From Conchocele bisecta (lineage: Eukaryota > Mollusca > Bivalvia > Lucinida > Thyasiridae): a stretch of DNA of 64,000 nt. The position numbers and the translations under genes were made by a program. The notes under the pieces were generated by a model. The model had not been told where the DNA came from, searched no databases, and saw only the letters and a program-made list of their open reading frames with translations. Where the stretch lies: contig CM055266.1 in the NCBI GenBank assembly GCA_029237695.1, forward strand, positions 122,750,569-122,814,568, in the 5' to 3' direction. Positions within the stretch are counted from its first letter, which is position 1. Each line of letters opens with the position of its first letter. This document shows, in pieces, positions 51,439-61,295 of this stretch.

Positions 51439-51452
51439 TTTGCAAGTGCCAT
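51423..51452 (-). promoter_or_regulatory. Upstream ORF overlapping the LEMD3 start
   Basis: An ATG at 51452, 14 bases before the main ATG and in another frame, opens a nine-codon frame that ends in TGA at 51423, beyond the main start codon. If the transcript begins upstream of it, this overlapping uORF would reduce translation from the LEMD3 ATG. The transcription start is not known, so it may lie outside the mRNA. Confidence 0.4.
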
Positions 51453-51639
51453 CGGAAATGCGCAGGGAAGGTCTAAAAGACGTAAAGTCAGATCATGTAC
51501 AAAAATGTAAACTTGTATGGGTAAGAAAACGGCAAGCACGTGCAAACTTGCCAGTGGTAAAAACGGTCTCTATTTAATCATAATGGCCCCCTTTTTAAAT
51601 TGGTTAAAACGGCCCCTAGTCTAAACGGCCCACTATTAA

Positions 51640-52870
51640 AGGTCCCGGATGGTTGGACCTTTTTTTTTATATTTCAGCTTATATTTAAGGGTGGGAATTG
51701 GCTCGAAGACATTCCATACACGGACATATAACTCCAAAAAGGCCGAATTCATGAAGTGTTATGTGTGCTATTTGTTGGTGCAAGGCGGACATATGTGTAT
51801 AATTGTGTGCCGAAATTGGTCACTGCCTAGGTCCAATACGGTCCTGTAATTCCGCGCAGTGTCCCGGTGCACGGGAGGCGGGAAGAAGAGAGGATGTACT
51901 GGGTAGTACCTGGTACCGGATATGTAAAGCAAAACGGGCCCCAGGTAGAACCAATCCACCCCTGGCGGCACTAGACACACAAGTTGGTGCCATATAGTCG
52001 GTAAAAACACGTGCTGTTTTCGTCCACAGAGTTGCCACATCAAGACAGCTCCAAGGACGGCCGGGGCCAGAACCATGCAAGGGCAGGCAGAACATTAATT
52101 TCAGCTTGAGCTGACTTGATGTTTTGGTTAGACTTGTTATATATGGCTTACTTTCATAAGAAAGTGAGACATGAACATCTCGGCTCCCCGTGGTATCCAC
52201 GTACCCCCATGTGTTAACACGTCGCATGTCCCACTGGTGCGAGCTGGCCGCAGTACGAATACACACCAGATCTCACCCATGCGCATAATTAATCCAGAAC
52301 CCGGTAATAGCCGCGGGATACATCCAGATAGGTAAATCCTCCAGCTTGTCCGCTATATCGACAGCCAGGCAGAGCCACACGGGTGTCACCACAAACCAGT
52401 CCGAGTCCTATAAGTAGCAGTCGGATGCATCAAGTAGTCAACTGCCCTACCGTGAGACCAGGCAGATCCACACGGTATCACAATCAAACACCCAGAACAC
52501 GGAGATATGAATAAAAAGAACAAACAATGCCCTAGCAACTAGTCTAAATTAGCTCAATTCAAGTCGAGAAATCGCCCACCACAAGCCCACCCCAGCCACG
52601 ACCTACCGTTTCGCAAATCCAAGTAACAATCCAGTGAATAAGAATAGACCTAATGGAAATATAAGTTACTTTCCAACAGTTAAACTGGCCGCCGCCGGTA
52701 ACCTTAGGATAATTGCCGGCCGGCAAAACACACGACCTGCTCAGTCCAAAGTCGCCGTTCGATGGCTTGGACCGATGGTTTCCTCTTTATATCCCGATCC
52801 TGGTCCTTTCGCCCTTGTTCGCACCGGGTCGTTTCGCCCCGGCATATATATAATCTGGGTCGAATATTAA
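51640..52870. other. Unassigned GC-richer block upstream of LEMD3
   Basis: More GC-rich than its surroundings. On the minus strand the right end reads GGGGCGAAACGACCCGG, GGGCGAAAGGACCAGG and GGGATATAAAGAGG (TATA-like). Two open frames of 100-150 codons on the minus strand show no domain I know. Could be an LTR or solo-LTR fragment; no primer-binding site or matching second LTR was found. 51453-51639, the LEMD3 5' flank, has no TATA box. Confidence 0.3.
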
Positions 52871-53304
52871 CTGATATGCCTTGATATAATTAAATGCAAT
52901 ACAAATATAGATGCGCTGAATATTGTAACACATAGCAATGGTAATGAAATATGTTTGTCTTTGTGACCTGTCGTTTGAAATAATGTTCAGATGGCCATCG
53001 GGACACACCAGACTCACTAATATCATATATATATATATATATAACCTACAAAGTACTGGCGCTATGACGATGAATATAGATGCCAGAGCTCGAGATATCC
53101 CATGTATTCAAAGATGGTAGATATAATGGACTATAATTATATTGATACATGTCGCATATTGTGCTATGGTGAACATTCAATATGGCCACAACAGATAGAG
53201 AGCATATCAATCAAAATCCCCGATGTTTTAAAAATAAACTCTCCTGGTGCTAAATGCCAATGGTCACAAAAAATAATGGGATATATTGGTTGTGTTCAAA
53301 TATA

Positions 53305-53551
53305 TTAACCCTTTGAACCCGAAAGCCCGCTATATCGGTGTATGCAAACAGTGCATATCCAGATGAGACGGCTCGTAACGAGCCGTCTCATCAGGATCTG
53401 AACTGTTTGAAAGTAATTTTCATATTTTTGAGAACAACAAAGACCCCCTTTTTATAAATGGAATAGTCTGAAAATCATTTTGCGATGATTGGATTGGTTG
53501 CAAAATTAACATATCGCAGCCCATTCAGTTACTTAGGGGTGAAAAGGTTAA
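53305..53551. mobile_element. MITE family M6, TTAA-flanked
   Basis: TTAACCCTTTGAACCCGAAA to GGGGTGAAAAGGTTAA; core GACGGCTCGTAACGAGCCGT. An M1 right-end scrap (ATGTTGATGAAATGGGCTAC) is at 53661-53680. 52871-53304 is unassigned apart from a short AT run at about 53025. Confidence 0.72.
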
Positions 53552-53793
53552 TTGCTATGCTGGCTAGAGACTAGAACATGGCAGAAGACCATTATCATAC
53601 GTGTGTGCGCCATATTCATTCATTGGCGTATTTATAATTCGCCAACCATTACTATGCAATGTTGATGAAATGGGCTACAGATCTTACTGATGCACCTGAA
53701 AATGAGCTCAGCATGATCAGTCGGCTCATCTGGGTCTATTGAAATGGTTCATAATGAAATTAATGGCATTTTTTGTATATTTTCTATTTGCAG

Positions 53794-54117
53794 GTCACAA
53801 CTAAAAGAAGACGACCAGCTCAGCGTCATGAATATCAATCACCAAAGCAAATCAAACTGGAAAGATCGGATGCAGCGCAGAGTCTACTGCTGTTGACGGA
53901 TACAAATGAAAGTGATGTGGGTGTCGTGGGCTCCAGCGCACCAGAAGTTCCATCAACTTCACATACCAAGACCATTCCAGACCAGCGACAGCTCTTTATA
54001 AGTGTTGGAACCACCTGTAAACCTTCTGTACGTGATCATGAATGTCAAACAGACAATCCACCAACAACTGAAGTAATTAAATTAAGTATACAGAATAAAA
54101 TCTACTGCATTTCATGA
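53794..54117 (+). CDS. Candidate terminal exon of an unidentified gene or transposon protein
   Basis: A strong acceptor (TTTTCTATTTGCAG) is followed by an open frame to TGA at 54117: VTTKRRRPAQRHEYQSPKQI then a Ser/Thr-rich stretch and SVRDHECQTDNPPTTEV. Basic start, no membrane segment. The HECQTD-type motif reminds me of the linker in THAP-domain/P-element-like proteins, a weak resemblance. No partner exon was found upstream in the window. Confidence 0.35.
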   Translation, partial: VTTKRRRPAQRHEYQSPKQIKLERSDAAQSLLLLTDTNESDVGVVGSSAPEVPSTSHTKTIPDQRQLFISVGTTCKPSVRDHECQTDNPPTTEVIKLSIQNKIYCIS

Positions 54118-54239
54118 CACATACAATGTTGACAGTGTCAAGGATGATGATAAAGCCTTTACATTTTATATTGGATTAAGCTGCACCTGTAAAAAATGCA
54201 GCTGCATTTGTGTTATTATGGCATCCGGTGTTTTTATAA

Positions 54240-55035
54240 ACTTGAATGTGTGAGGTTTCCAAAATATCCGGGTGCCATTTTTTTAAACCAAGGTCAAGGT
54301 CATTTCAAGGTCATTGAACTTTATGCTTGACGGAAGTCGAAAACTGCCAATATATGAGCCAATAGGTCATGGTCCTTAACTTTGAAATTGGTGTAACTTG
54401 CTAAAAAAAAAATCTCATGGATATATTAAAGAATTTACGTAAACTACACTAATATTCAGTATATAATTATCATATTTTCAAGATGGCCGCCAAAATCGTT
54501 TTATTTATGATATTTCGGTTGACTTGCTACATATTTGTGTAATGCTAAGCGACTTCACCTATATTCAAAGGTTAATTCTTTCAACTGGAATAATGTTGCA
54601 GTTAACATACTCCATTGTCAGAAAACTCAAAATGGCCGCCAAGTAAATGGCAAATCCATAGTAAATTACTTTCATGAACATAGACAATTTTGACACCCAC
54701 AAAAGTAGGGCAGACAAAGTCTGGACGTCTGTTCTCAACACAGACGACAGTCGCAGAATATACTACACTTACAGAGCTTCAGAATATCCATCTTGAAAAT
54801 ATGACCGCCAGATATGTGAGTTGAAAATCGAATTTTCCGAAAATGTTTAGTGTGTCTATTAGTCGGTTCTTCTGTGTAATTTATACCAGTTTAGGGTCAT
54901 ATGTATACACGACATATTGGTGTATAATTCAGGGTACACGGGCTCCAATTATGCCAAAAAGGTCAATGACCTTGAAATGACATTGAACGTGTCCGAGAAA
55001 AATGGCACCCGGATTTTTCGGAAAGCCATACCCCA
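54240..55035. mobile_element. Inverted-repeat element, about 0.8 kb
   Basis: Left end AAAATATCCGGGTGCCATTT then AGGTCATTTCAAGGTCATTG; right end CAATGACCTTGAAATGACAT then AAATGGCACCCGGATTTTTC. Interior AT-rich with several AAATGGCCGCC motifs on both strands, as in the 29.7-33.5-kb element. No frame of note. 55036-55416 is unassigned. Confidence 0.65.
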
Positions 55036-55416
55036 AATGTATACAAAACCACCACGAAACAAAAATTAACACGCGGTGCCGGAATCTCGACAATTCACCC
55101 CAAACTATTCGTTACAAAACGAGATATAAAGTATTCGTGATTTGATTGTACCGGACCAATGTTGGCTCACCCAGATGACCAATCAATCGAACAGTTGCCG
55201 ATCACGTGACCTTGATAAGCGCACATCAGCTTCATTTGCAAGAAGATACAACCATTAGATACAGGTAATTGGTTTTGCAAAGTACATTTGAGTATAAATA
55301 CCGCCGAGAATATACGCTACAAACTGTTAATTAACAATATACGAGTGGGGATTGTCCCTGCAGTATATTTATACTGTACCGAGAGAAAAGTGGAGCCATT
55401 ACGGCCCTTAGATGCC

Positions 55417-55658
55417 GGGGGCCCGTTTCACTAAACTTCTTACGACTAAGATGTTCGTAACTGCACATTTAATATCGTCTGTAAATTTCAATGTATGGAT
55501 TTACATTTATTGAGCATAGGCTGCATATGCAGCCTATGCTCAATAAATGTAAAGCCAATAATTATTTACAAGAAAACAATGTTAATGTGAAATTTACAGA
55601 CTATCATAATTTTGCACTTACGAACATTAGTCGTACGAAGTTTAGTAAAACGGCCCCC
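55417..55658. mobile_element. MITE family M2, full copy
   Basis: GGGGGCCCGTTTCACTAAAC to GTTTAGTAAAACGGCCCCC with the central palindrome intact. Two more end fragments face each other at 56275-56400 (CGAAGTTTAGTGAAACGGGC / GGCCCATTTCATTAAACTTC). 55659-56274 is unassigned. Confidence 0.75.
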
Positions 55659-56499
55659 AGATGTTTTGGGGAAAAATATCAACATTATGTTATGTAATGT
55701 TGGCTTATCTTTAGCGTTTTTACGTTTAACGGCGCTACAGTGGGGGATATACAATATCCATTCAACATCGAAACTACCATTTGCTGATATGGTGGCACGT
55801 TCCCTTACCACACCAACATCACTTGGCCCAATATATATAACGGAATCTGCATATTTTGCTCAAATATACCAGCATATAGAGAAATGATTAACACATTAGA
55901 ATGTTTTATAAACTTGTGGCTAGTTCATTTAAATTTGACTACCATAAATATTGCTATGATCAAGGGAGAACTGGGAGAATTTGGTTGGGGAGGAAATCAA
56001 CACTTCTCTCACCTTTCCCTGAGATTCCGTAACTACTAAAATGTGGACATATATTGAACCCTGATTTGATCGGCTAATAACACCATGCTCTGCATGACTT
56101 TTCATTTAACCGTTCATGATATTCCATATGCAATATGGTAGGGGAGATTTCTATGAAATGTTTCTCTAACGCTATCAGTTTGTACCTACGGGTTCACGTC
56201 ATTAAATGTAGCACATCCACGACAGATTTTCCAAAATCGGCTGTCAGAACAAATGTTATTGTGGATTTCAATATTTGCACTTACGAACTTCTTAGTCGTA
56301 CTTCTTAGTCGTACGAAGTTTAGTGAAACGGGCCCCTGGCCCATTTCATTAAACTTCATAAGATTAAGAAGTTCGATCGTAAGTGCAAAATTTAACTAAC
56401 CGTAACCCATCGATATTCTGATTCTGGCTCTGATGCTCCATATTCCAGCAATGCATTGGGGATTTAAACCTTTTTAACGCTGGACATCATACATCTAAC

Positions 56500-57425
56500 G
56501 AATTCGAATTCGTTCTAACGCATTGCAATTCATTCTAACGATTTCCAATTCGTTCTAACGAATTCAATTATTTCGTTCTAACGCATTTTAATTCGTTCTA
56601 ACGAATTCTAATTCGTTCTAACCTATTCGAATTCGTTCTAACGCATTCCAATTCGTTCTAACGATTTCCAATTCATTCTAAAGAATTCAATTATTTCGTT
56701 CTAACGCATTCCAATTCGTTCTAACAATTCGTTCTAACGCTTTCCAATTCGTTCTAACGATTTCAATTATTTCGTTCTAACGCATTAGAATTCGTTCTAA
56801 CGATTTCAATTATTTCGTTCTAACGAATTAGAATGCGTTAGAACGAAATAATTGAATGGTTAGAACGAATTACAATGCGTTAGAACGAATTCGAATTGTT
56901 CTAACGAATTGAAGCGTTCGTAATTTAACGTTCGATTCATTGGAATCGTTGAACGAATTGAATTGTTAAACGAATTAGAATGCGTTAGAACGAAATAATT
57001 GAATTCGTTAGAACGAATTGGAAATAGTTAGAACGAATTGGAATGCGTTAGAACGAATTCGAATTCGTTCTAACGAATTAGAATGCGAATTAGAACGAAA
57101 TAATTGAATTCGTTAGAACGAATTGGAAATAGTTAGAACGAATTGGAATGCGTTAGAACGAATTCGAATTCGTTAGAACGAATTGGAAATCGTTAGGACG
57201 AATTGGAATGCGTTAGAACGAATTTGAATTCGTTAGAACGAAATATTTGAAATCGTTAGAACGAATTTGAATTCGTTAGAACGAATTGGAAATCGTTATC
57301 TAATTCCAATTGGTTAGAACGAATTGGAATGCGTTAGAACTAATTGGAATGCGTTAGAACGAATTGGAAAGCGTTAGAACGAATTGGAATATGTTCTAGC
57401 GAATTAGAATTCGTTAGAACGAAAT
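56500..57425. repeat. Palindromic minisatellite, TTCGTTCTAACG units
   Basis: About 320 bp of units of the form AATTCGTTCTAACG(C/A)ATT in one sense, then about 600 bp of the complement CGTTAGAACGAATTGGAAT, with local reversals at about 56890-56935 and 57060-57090. Every unit mixes the motifs AACGAATT and AATTCG. No coding potential. Confidence 0.9.
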
Positions 57426-57479
57426 CAAATTTGTCAAAATATTGTTTTCTCTCCTCATGTCCCTTATAAAGCTCCGTAT

Positions 57480-57608
57480 AAACACCTCAACAAGTGAAAT
57501 AAAATAAGCTAAACAATTACTTTACTCCCTCCTATACAAATTAACCAGTCATTGTGTATAGGAGGGGGTAACTCATTTTGCTTAGCTTACTTTGTTTCAC
57601 TTATTGAT
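57480..57608. repeat. Fold-back sequence
   Basis: CAACAAGTGAAATAAAATAA then GCTAAACAATTACTTTACTC and CCTCCTATACA, mirrored by TGTATAGGAGGGGGTAACTC then TTAGCTTACTTTGTTTCACT. Confidence 0.7.
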
Positions 57609-57706
57609 GCTTTTAGTTGTATTTAATATATTTATAGACCTCGGTCCGTTACTTTCAACCTGTGGTGCAACCAGCAAGTTTATTTTCCCACTAGCAATCG
57701 GACTAA

Positions 57707-58017
57707 TACGGAAGCCCATTAGGGCCACTTCACTTTTTGTTTATCTTTTCTTGAATTTTCGAGATCTTTCTTGAATTTTCATGATACTTTCTTGAATTTT
57801 TGAGATCTTTTCTTGAATTTTCAAGATGTTTTTTTGAATTTTCCAATTCTTTTCTTGAATTTTCAACTTGAAAATTCAAGATTTCAAGATCTTTTCTTGA
57901 ATTTTCAAGTTATTTTCTTGAATTTGAAAATTCAAGAAAAGAACTTGAAAATTCAAGAAAACATCTTGAATAAATGGAAATTAAAAAAAAGTGAAGTGGC
58001 CCTAATGGGCTTCCGTA
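57707..58017. mobile_element. Fold-back element with internal TTCTTGAATTTTC array
   Basis: Near-perfect inverted ends TACGGAAGCCCATTAGGGCC then ACTTCACTTTTT, 32 bp with one mismatch, flanked by TA. Inside is a TTTTCTTGAATTTTC(A/G)AGA tandem array that switches strand near 57870-57910. TA flanks would fit a Tc1/mariner-like origin; not proven. Confidence 0.75.
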
Positions 58018-58450
58018 CTATAGCATGCATATTGGTATTCTATATTAGTCATAGGAAAAACCTGATTTCATCATACGGATATGTTAGTTACATCAGGCGT
58101 TTATTTAAGTTCAAAATCCCTATATCGATACCGCACCTCTACAAAATATAGGATTCAGGCCATTAGTAAATCGGAAGCTGAAGTGCGACATGCATATTAT
58201 GGCCTTTTCGGCTTATATTGTGAAATACAATTCATGTAATGGAATTTATTGTGAATGTTTAATGTAAGCGGATATATATTTGTACTTCGTATTGGTAAGT
58301 ATATAATGCTGGTGACTAATCATTTCTATTTCCAATCTCTACGCATCTGCATTATTTAATTCATTTCCAGGCGACACATTTATGTATTTAAAATAGTAAA
58401 CACCTAAACATGTTTGTGTTATAGTGCATGTATAAGAAAACAAACTACTC

Positions 58451-58516
58451 TTAAACTAACCCGAATTATCTGTGTGTAACGCAGGGCGACACAGAAAATT
58501 CGGGTTACTCATAAAC
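58451..58516. repeat. Small inverted repeat, TAACCCGAATTATCTG type
   Basis: TAACCCGAATTATCTGTGTG / GACACAGAAAATTCGGGTTA. Similar units at 61483-61558 and an end at 63960. A second hairpin (AATCAAGCAGTTTGATTG, CTGAGCTGTCGAACAGCT) follows at 58610-58685. Confidence 0.65.
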
Positions 58517-58819
58517 CAGTACTGGCGACCATATACACAATCGCCTGCGTTAAACTTGTCGCGATTATCATTTTTCTGAACATCTACATGTATAAGCAAA
58601 GCGAGCTCGCAATCAAGCAGTTTGATTGTCTGAGCCTGAGCTGTCGAACAGCTGAGGCTCAGTCAATCAAGCTGCTTGATTTCAAGCACGATATTCAAGT
58701 ATTTTGAAATGAACAAATTGTTCACACTATTGGCAACATTTGTTGTTCTCTTGTTTTTTTAATTTTCTATATGAGCATGGCTTACATCGTTCACCATTCA
58801 TATTCAGCATATTGCATCA

Positions 58820-59064
58820 TTAACCCTTTGAACCCGACATCCCGCTATAGTGGTTTATGCGGAAAGTTCAGATCCAGATGAGCCGGCTCGTAACGAGCCG
58901 TCTCGTCAGGATCTGCACTTTTTGAAAGTAATTTTAATTTTTCTTAGAACAAAAACACCCTCTTTTCATAAATGTACGAATCTGAAAACCATTTTGTGAC
59001 CATTGGATTGGTCGGAACATTAGCATATCACAGTCCATTCCAGTTCCTTAGGGTTGAAAGGGTA
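58820..59064. mobile_element. MITE family M6
   Basis: TTAACCCTTTGAACCCGACA to CCTTAGGGTTGAAAGGGTA (right TTAA mutated); core GAGCCGGCTCGTAACGAGCC. Confidence 0.7.
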
Positions 59065-59128
59065 TACAATTATTCATATGACAGGATCTAGAAGCTACGT
59101 AATACGGAGCCCCGCAGGGGACATGGGT

Positions 59129-60746
59129 TTTTAGCTCACCTGAGCGAAGCTTATGTGAGCTATTGTTACCGCAATGTGTCCGTCGTCCGTCGTCGTCCGT
59201 CGTCCGTGAACATTTTCAAACGTCTTCTCCTCGGTAACCATTGGGTCTATAGTCACCAAACTTCATGGTCATGGTCCTTAGGTAGGGGAATTACAAAATT
59301 GTTAAAATGACGTCATTACGTAATCCAAGATGGCCGCCGTCTAAAAATAGCACAAATTCTTAAAAAATCTTCTTCTCAAGAACCGCCAACCGGATTTCGA
59401 CAAACAAAACTTGGTAGGAATGATCGATGTACATTGCTCTTTCAAAGTTGTTAAAATGGTGACCCTGGGGTCAAAAATGGGCGTGGCCCGTGGGGTCAAA
59501 TTGGGGTCAAATTTTATTTTTGACTGAATATGGTCATTTCATATATCAAATTGAAGGTATCAATGAGGCGATCACTCTGGTGCATTTTTTGTCGAAATCG
59601 GATTGTTATGTCATCCAAGATGGCCGCCGAAAGGCGTCAAAAAGGTCGTTCTTTTATTAGAGATTTCAAAATTCTTCTTCTTCATGACCGCTTGGCCCAT
59701 GGTAGCCAAACTTAAATGTTATGGTCCATGGGTGAAGCCTTTTCAGATTTGTTAAAATGGAGGTCATCGCTAATCTAAGATGGCCGCCGTCTAAAAATAG
59801 CATAAACTCTTAAAAAATCTTCTTCTCATGAACCGCTTGCCGGATTTCGACGAAACTTGGTAGGAATGATCGATGTACATTGCTCTTTGAAAGTTGTTAA
59901 AATGGTGACACCGGGGTCAGAAATGGGCGTGGCCCGTGGGATCAAATTGGGGTCAAATTTTATTTTTGACCGAATATGGTCATGTCATATATAAAATTGA
60001 AGGTATCAATGAGGCGATCACTCTGGTGCATTTTCTGTCGAAATCGGATTGTTATTTCATCCAAGATGGCCGCCGAAAGGTCAAAAGGTCGTTCTTTTAT
60101 TAGAGATTTCAAAATTCTTCTTCACATGAACCGCTTGGCCCATGGTAGCCAAACTTAAAAGTTATGGTCCATATGTGAAGCCTTTTCAGATTTGTTAAAA
60201 TGGAGGTCATGGCTAATCCAAGATGGCTGCCCCGTCTAAAAATAGCATAAATCTTAAAAAATCTTCTTCTCATGAACCGCTAACCGGATTTCGACGAAAC
60301 TTGGTAGGAATGATCGATGTACAATGCTCTTTCAAAGTTGTTAAAATGGTGACCCCGGGGTCAAAAATGGGCGTGGCCCGTGGGGTCAAATTGGGGTCAA
60401 ATTTTATTTTTGACTGAATATGGTCATGTCATATATCAAATTGAAGGTATCAATGAGGCGATCACTCTGGTGCAATATTTGTCGGAATCGGATGATTATG
60501 TCATCCATGATGGCCACCAAAAGGTCCATTTATTCAAGATTTGTACGTCTTTTTCTCAGGAACCACATGGCCGATGCTGGGTGAAGCATTTTCAGATTTT
60601 GTAAAATGAGAGTCATCGCTTAATCCAAGATGACCGCCATCTAAAAATAGCACAATTTTTTTAAAACACATGAACTCAATGTCACATTCTCCTCTGGTGT
60701 TCATGGAGTCAGGTGAGCGAATTAGGGCCATCATGGCCCTCTTGTT
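59129..60746 (-). mobile_element. Tandem-unit element E, copy 2, inverted
   Basis: TTTAGCTCACCTGAGCGAAG to GGGCCATCATGGCCCTCTTG; same inner units as 18029-19668 (TGGCCGCCGTCTAAAAATAG, GGTAGGAATGATCGATGTAC, GGCGTGGCCCGTGGGGTCAA), about three and a half copies of 430-450 bp. Frames of 60-126 codons inside follow the repeat and are not genes. Confidence 0.77.
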
Positions 60747-60747
60747 T

Positions 60748-61088
60748 GTTATTAATTCGTTCCCGCGAAATAACCATTCGTTCCCTCAATTTAACATTCG
60801 TTCCCTCAATTTAACAATTCGTTCCCTCGAATTAACATTTCGTTCCCACGAAATGACAATTCGTTTCCACGAAATGACAATTCGTTCCCTTTCCCTCAAT
60901 TTAACAATTCGTTCCCTGGAATTAACAATTCGTTCCCACGATATAGCAATTCGTTCCCTGGAATTAACAATTCGTTCCCACGAAATGACAATTCGTTCCC
61001 ACGAATTAACAGCGGGAACGAATTGTTATTTCGTGGGAACGAATTGTTAAATTGAGGGAACGAATTGTTTTTTCGTGGGAACGAATTG
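60748..61088. repeat. Palindromic minisatellite, AATTCGTTCCC units
   Basis: Units such as ACAATTCGTTCCCACGAAAT and ACAATTCGTTCCCTGGAATT in one sense to about 61010, then the complement GGGAACGAATTGTTATTTCG to 61088. Same layout as 56500-57425 with a related core (ATTCGTT). Confidence 0.9.
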
Positions 61089-61214
61089 ATAAAAAATAAT
61101 TATACGTCTAGAAATGAGGCTTATGGCATTTGTGGCCAGTGTAGTTCCTTTTTAAATAGCACACACCTGTAGCCTGATAATGAGCTATATTGCTTGTTAG
61201 ACGCATGACGGGTG

Positions 61215-61295
61215 TTTCAATGATGGAATGGCGAATAGTGCAGATCCCGATCAGCCTGTGCGAATGCACAGGCTGATCTGGATCTACACTGGTCA
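61215..61295. repeat. Hairpin with AGATCAGCCTGTGC-type arms
   Basis: GTGCAGATCCCGATCAGCCT then GTGCGAATGCACAGGCTGAT and CTGGATCTACAC: about 25-bp imperfect arms. Related short pieces (GATCCAGATCAGCCTGTGCA) at 37845-37895 and 61415-61460. Confidence 0.65.

Larger units (their letters stand above)
43920..50575 (+). mobile_element. Mutator-like (MULE) DNA transposon in LEMD3 intron 1
   Basis: 6656 bp between GTCAGTAA duplications. Both ends are arrays of a 14-19-bp unit, ACGATTCGCCACAG(TTTAA): six copies in about 115 bp at left and six inverted at right. It carries a rightward gene for a PHD/FLYWCH/MULE-transposase protein (44462-49806, broken), a family A retroposon at 44807-45277 and element G at 46212-47932. 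Subterminal direct repeats of TTACGACCTTGTGTTACTAG lie at 49829 and 49955. Transcribed opposite to LEMD3. Likely now immobile on its own, but the ends look intact and could be mobilised by a related transposase. Confidence 0.85.

Noticed and set aside
10183..51438. Assignment of the gene as LEMD2
   Set aside because: LEMD2 proteins lack the C-terminal RRM/UHM; here exons 11-15 encode the LEMD3-type linker and RRM.
56500..57425. CRISPR-like array
   Set aside because: Contiguous degenerate units with no spacers, in an animal genome; it is a minisatellite.
60670..61050. 126-codon frame with IRSLELTIRSHEMTIRS repeats
   Set aside because: Translation of the AATTCGTTCCC minisatellite.
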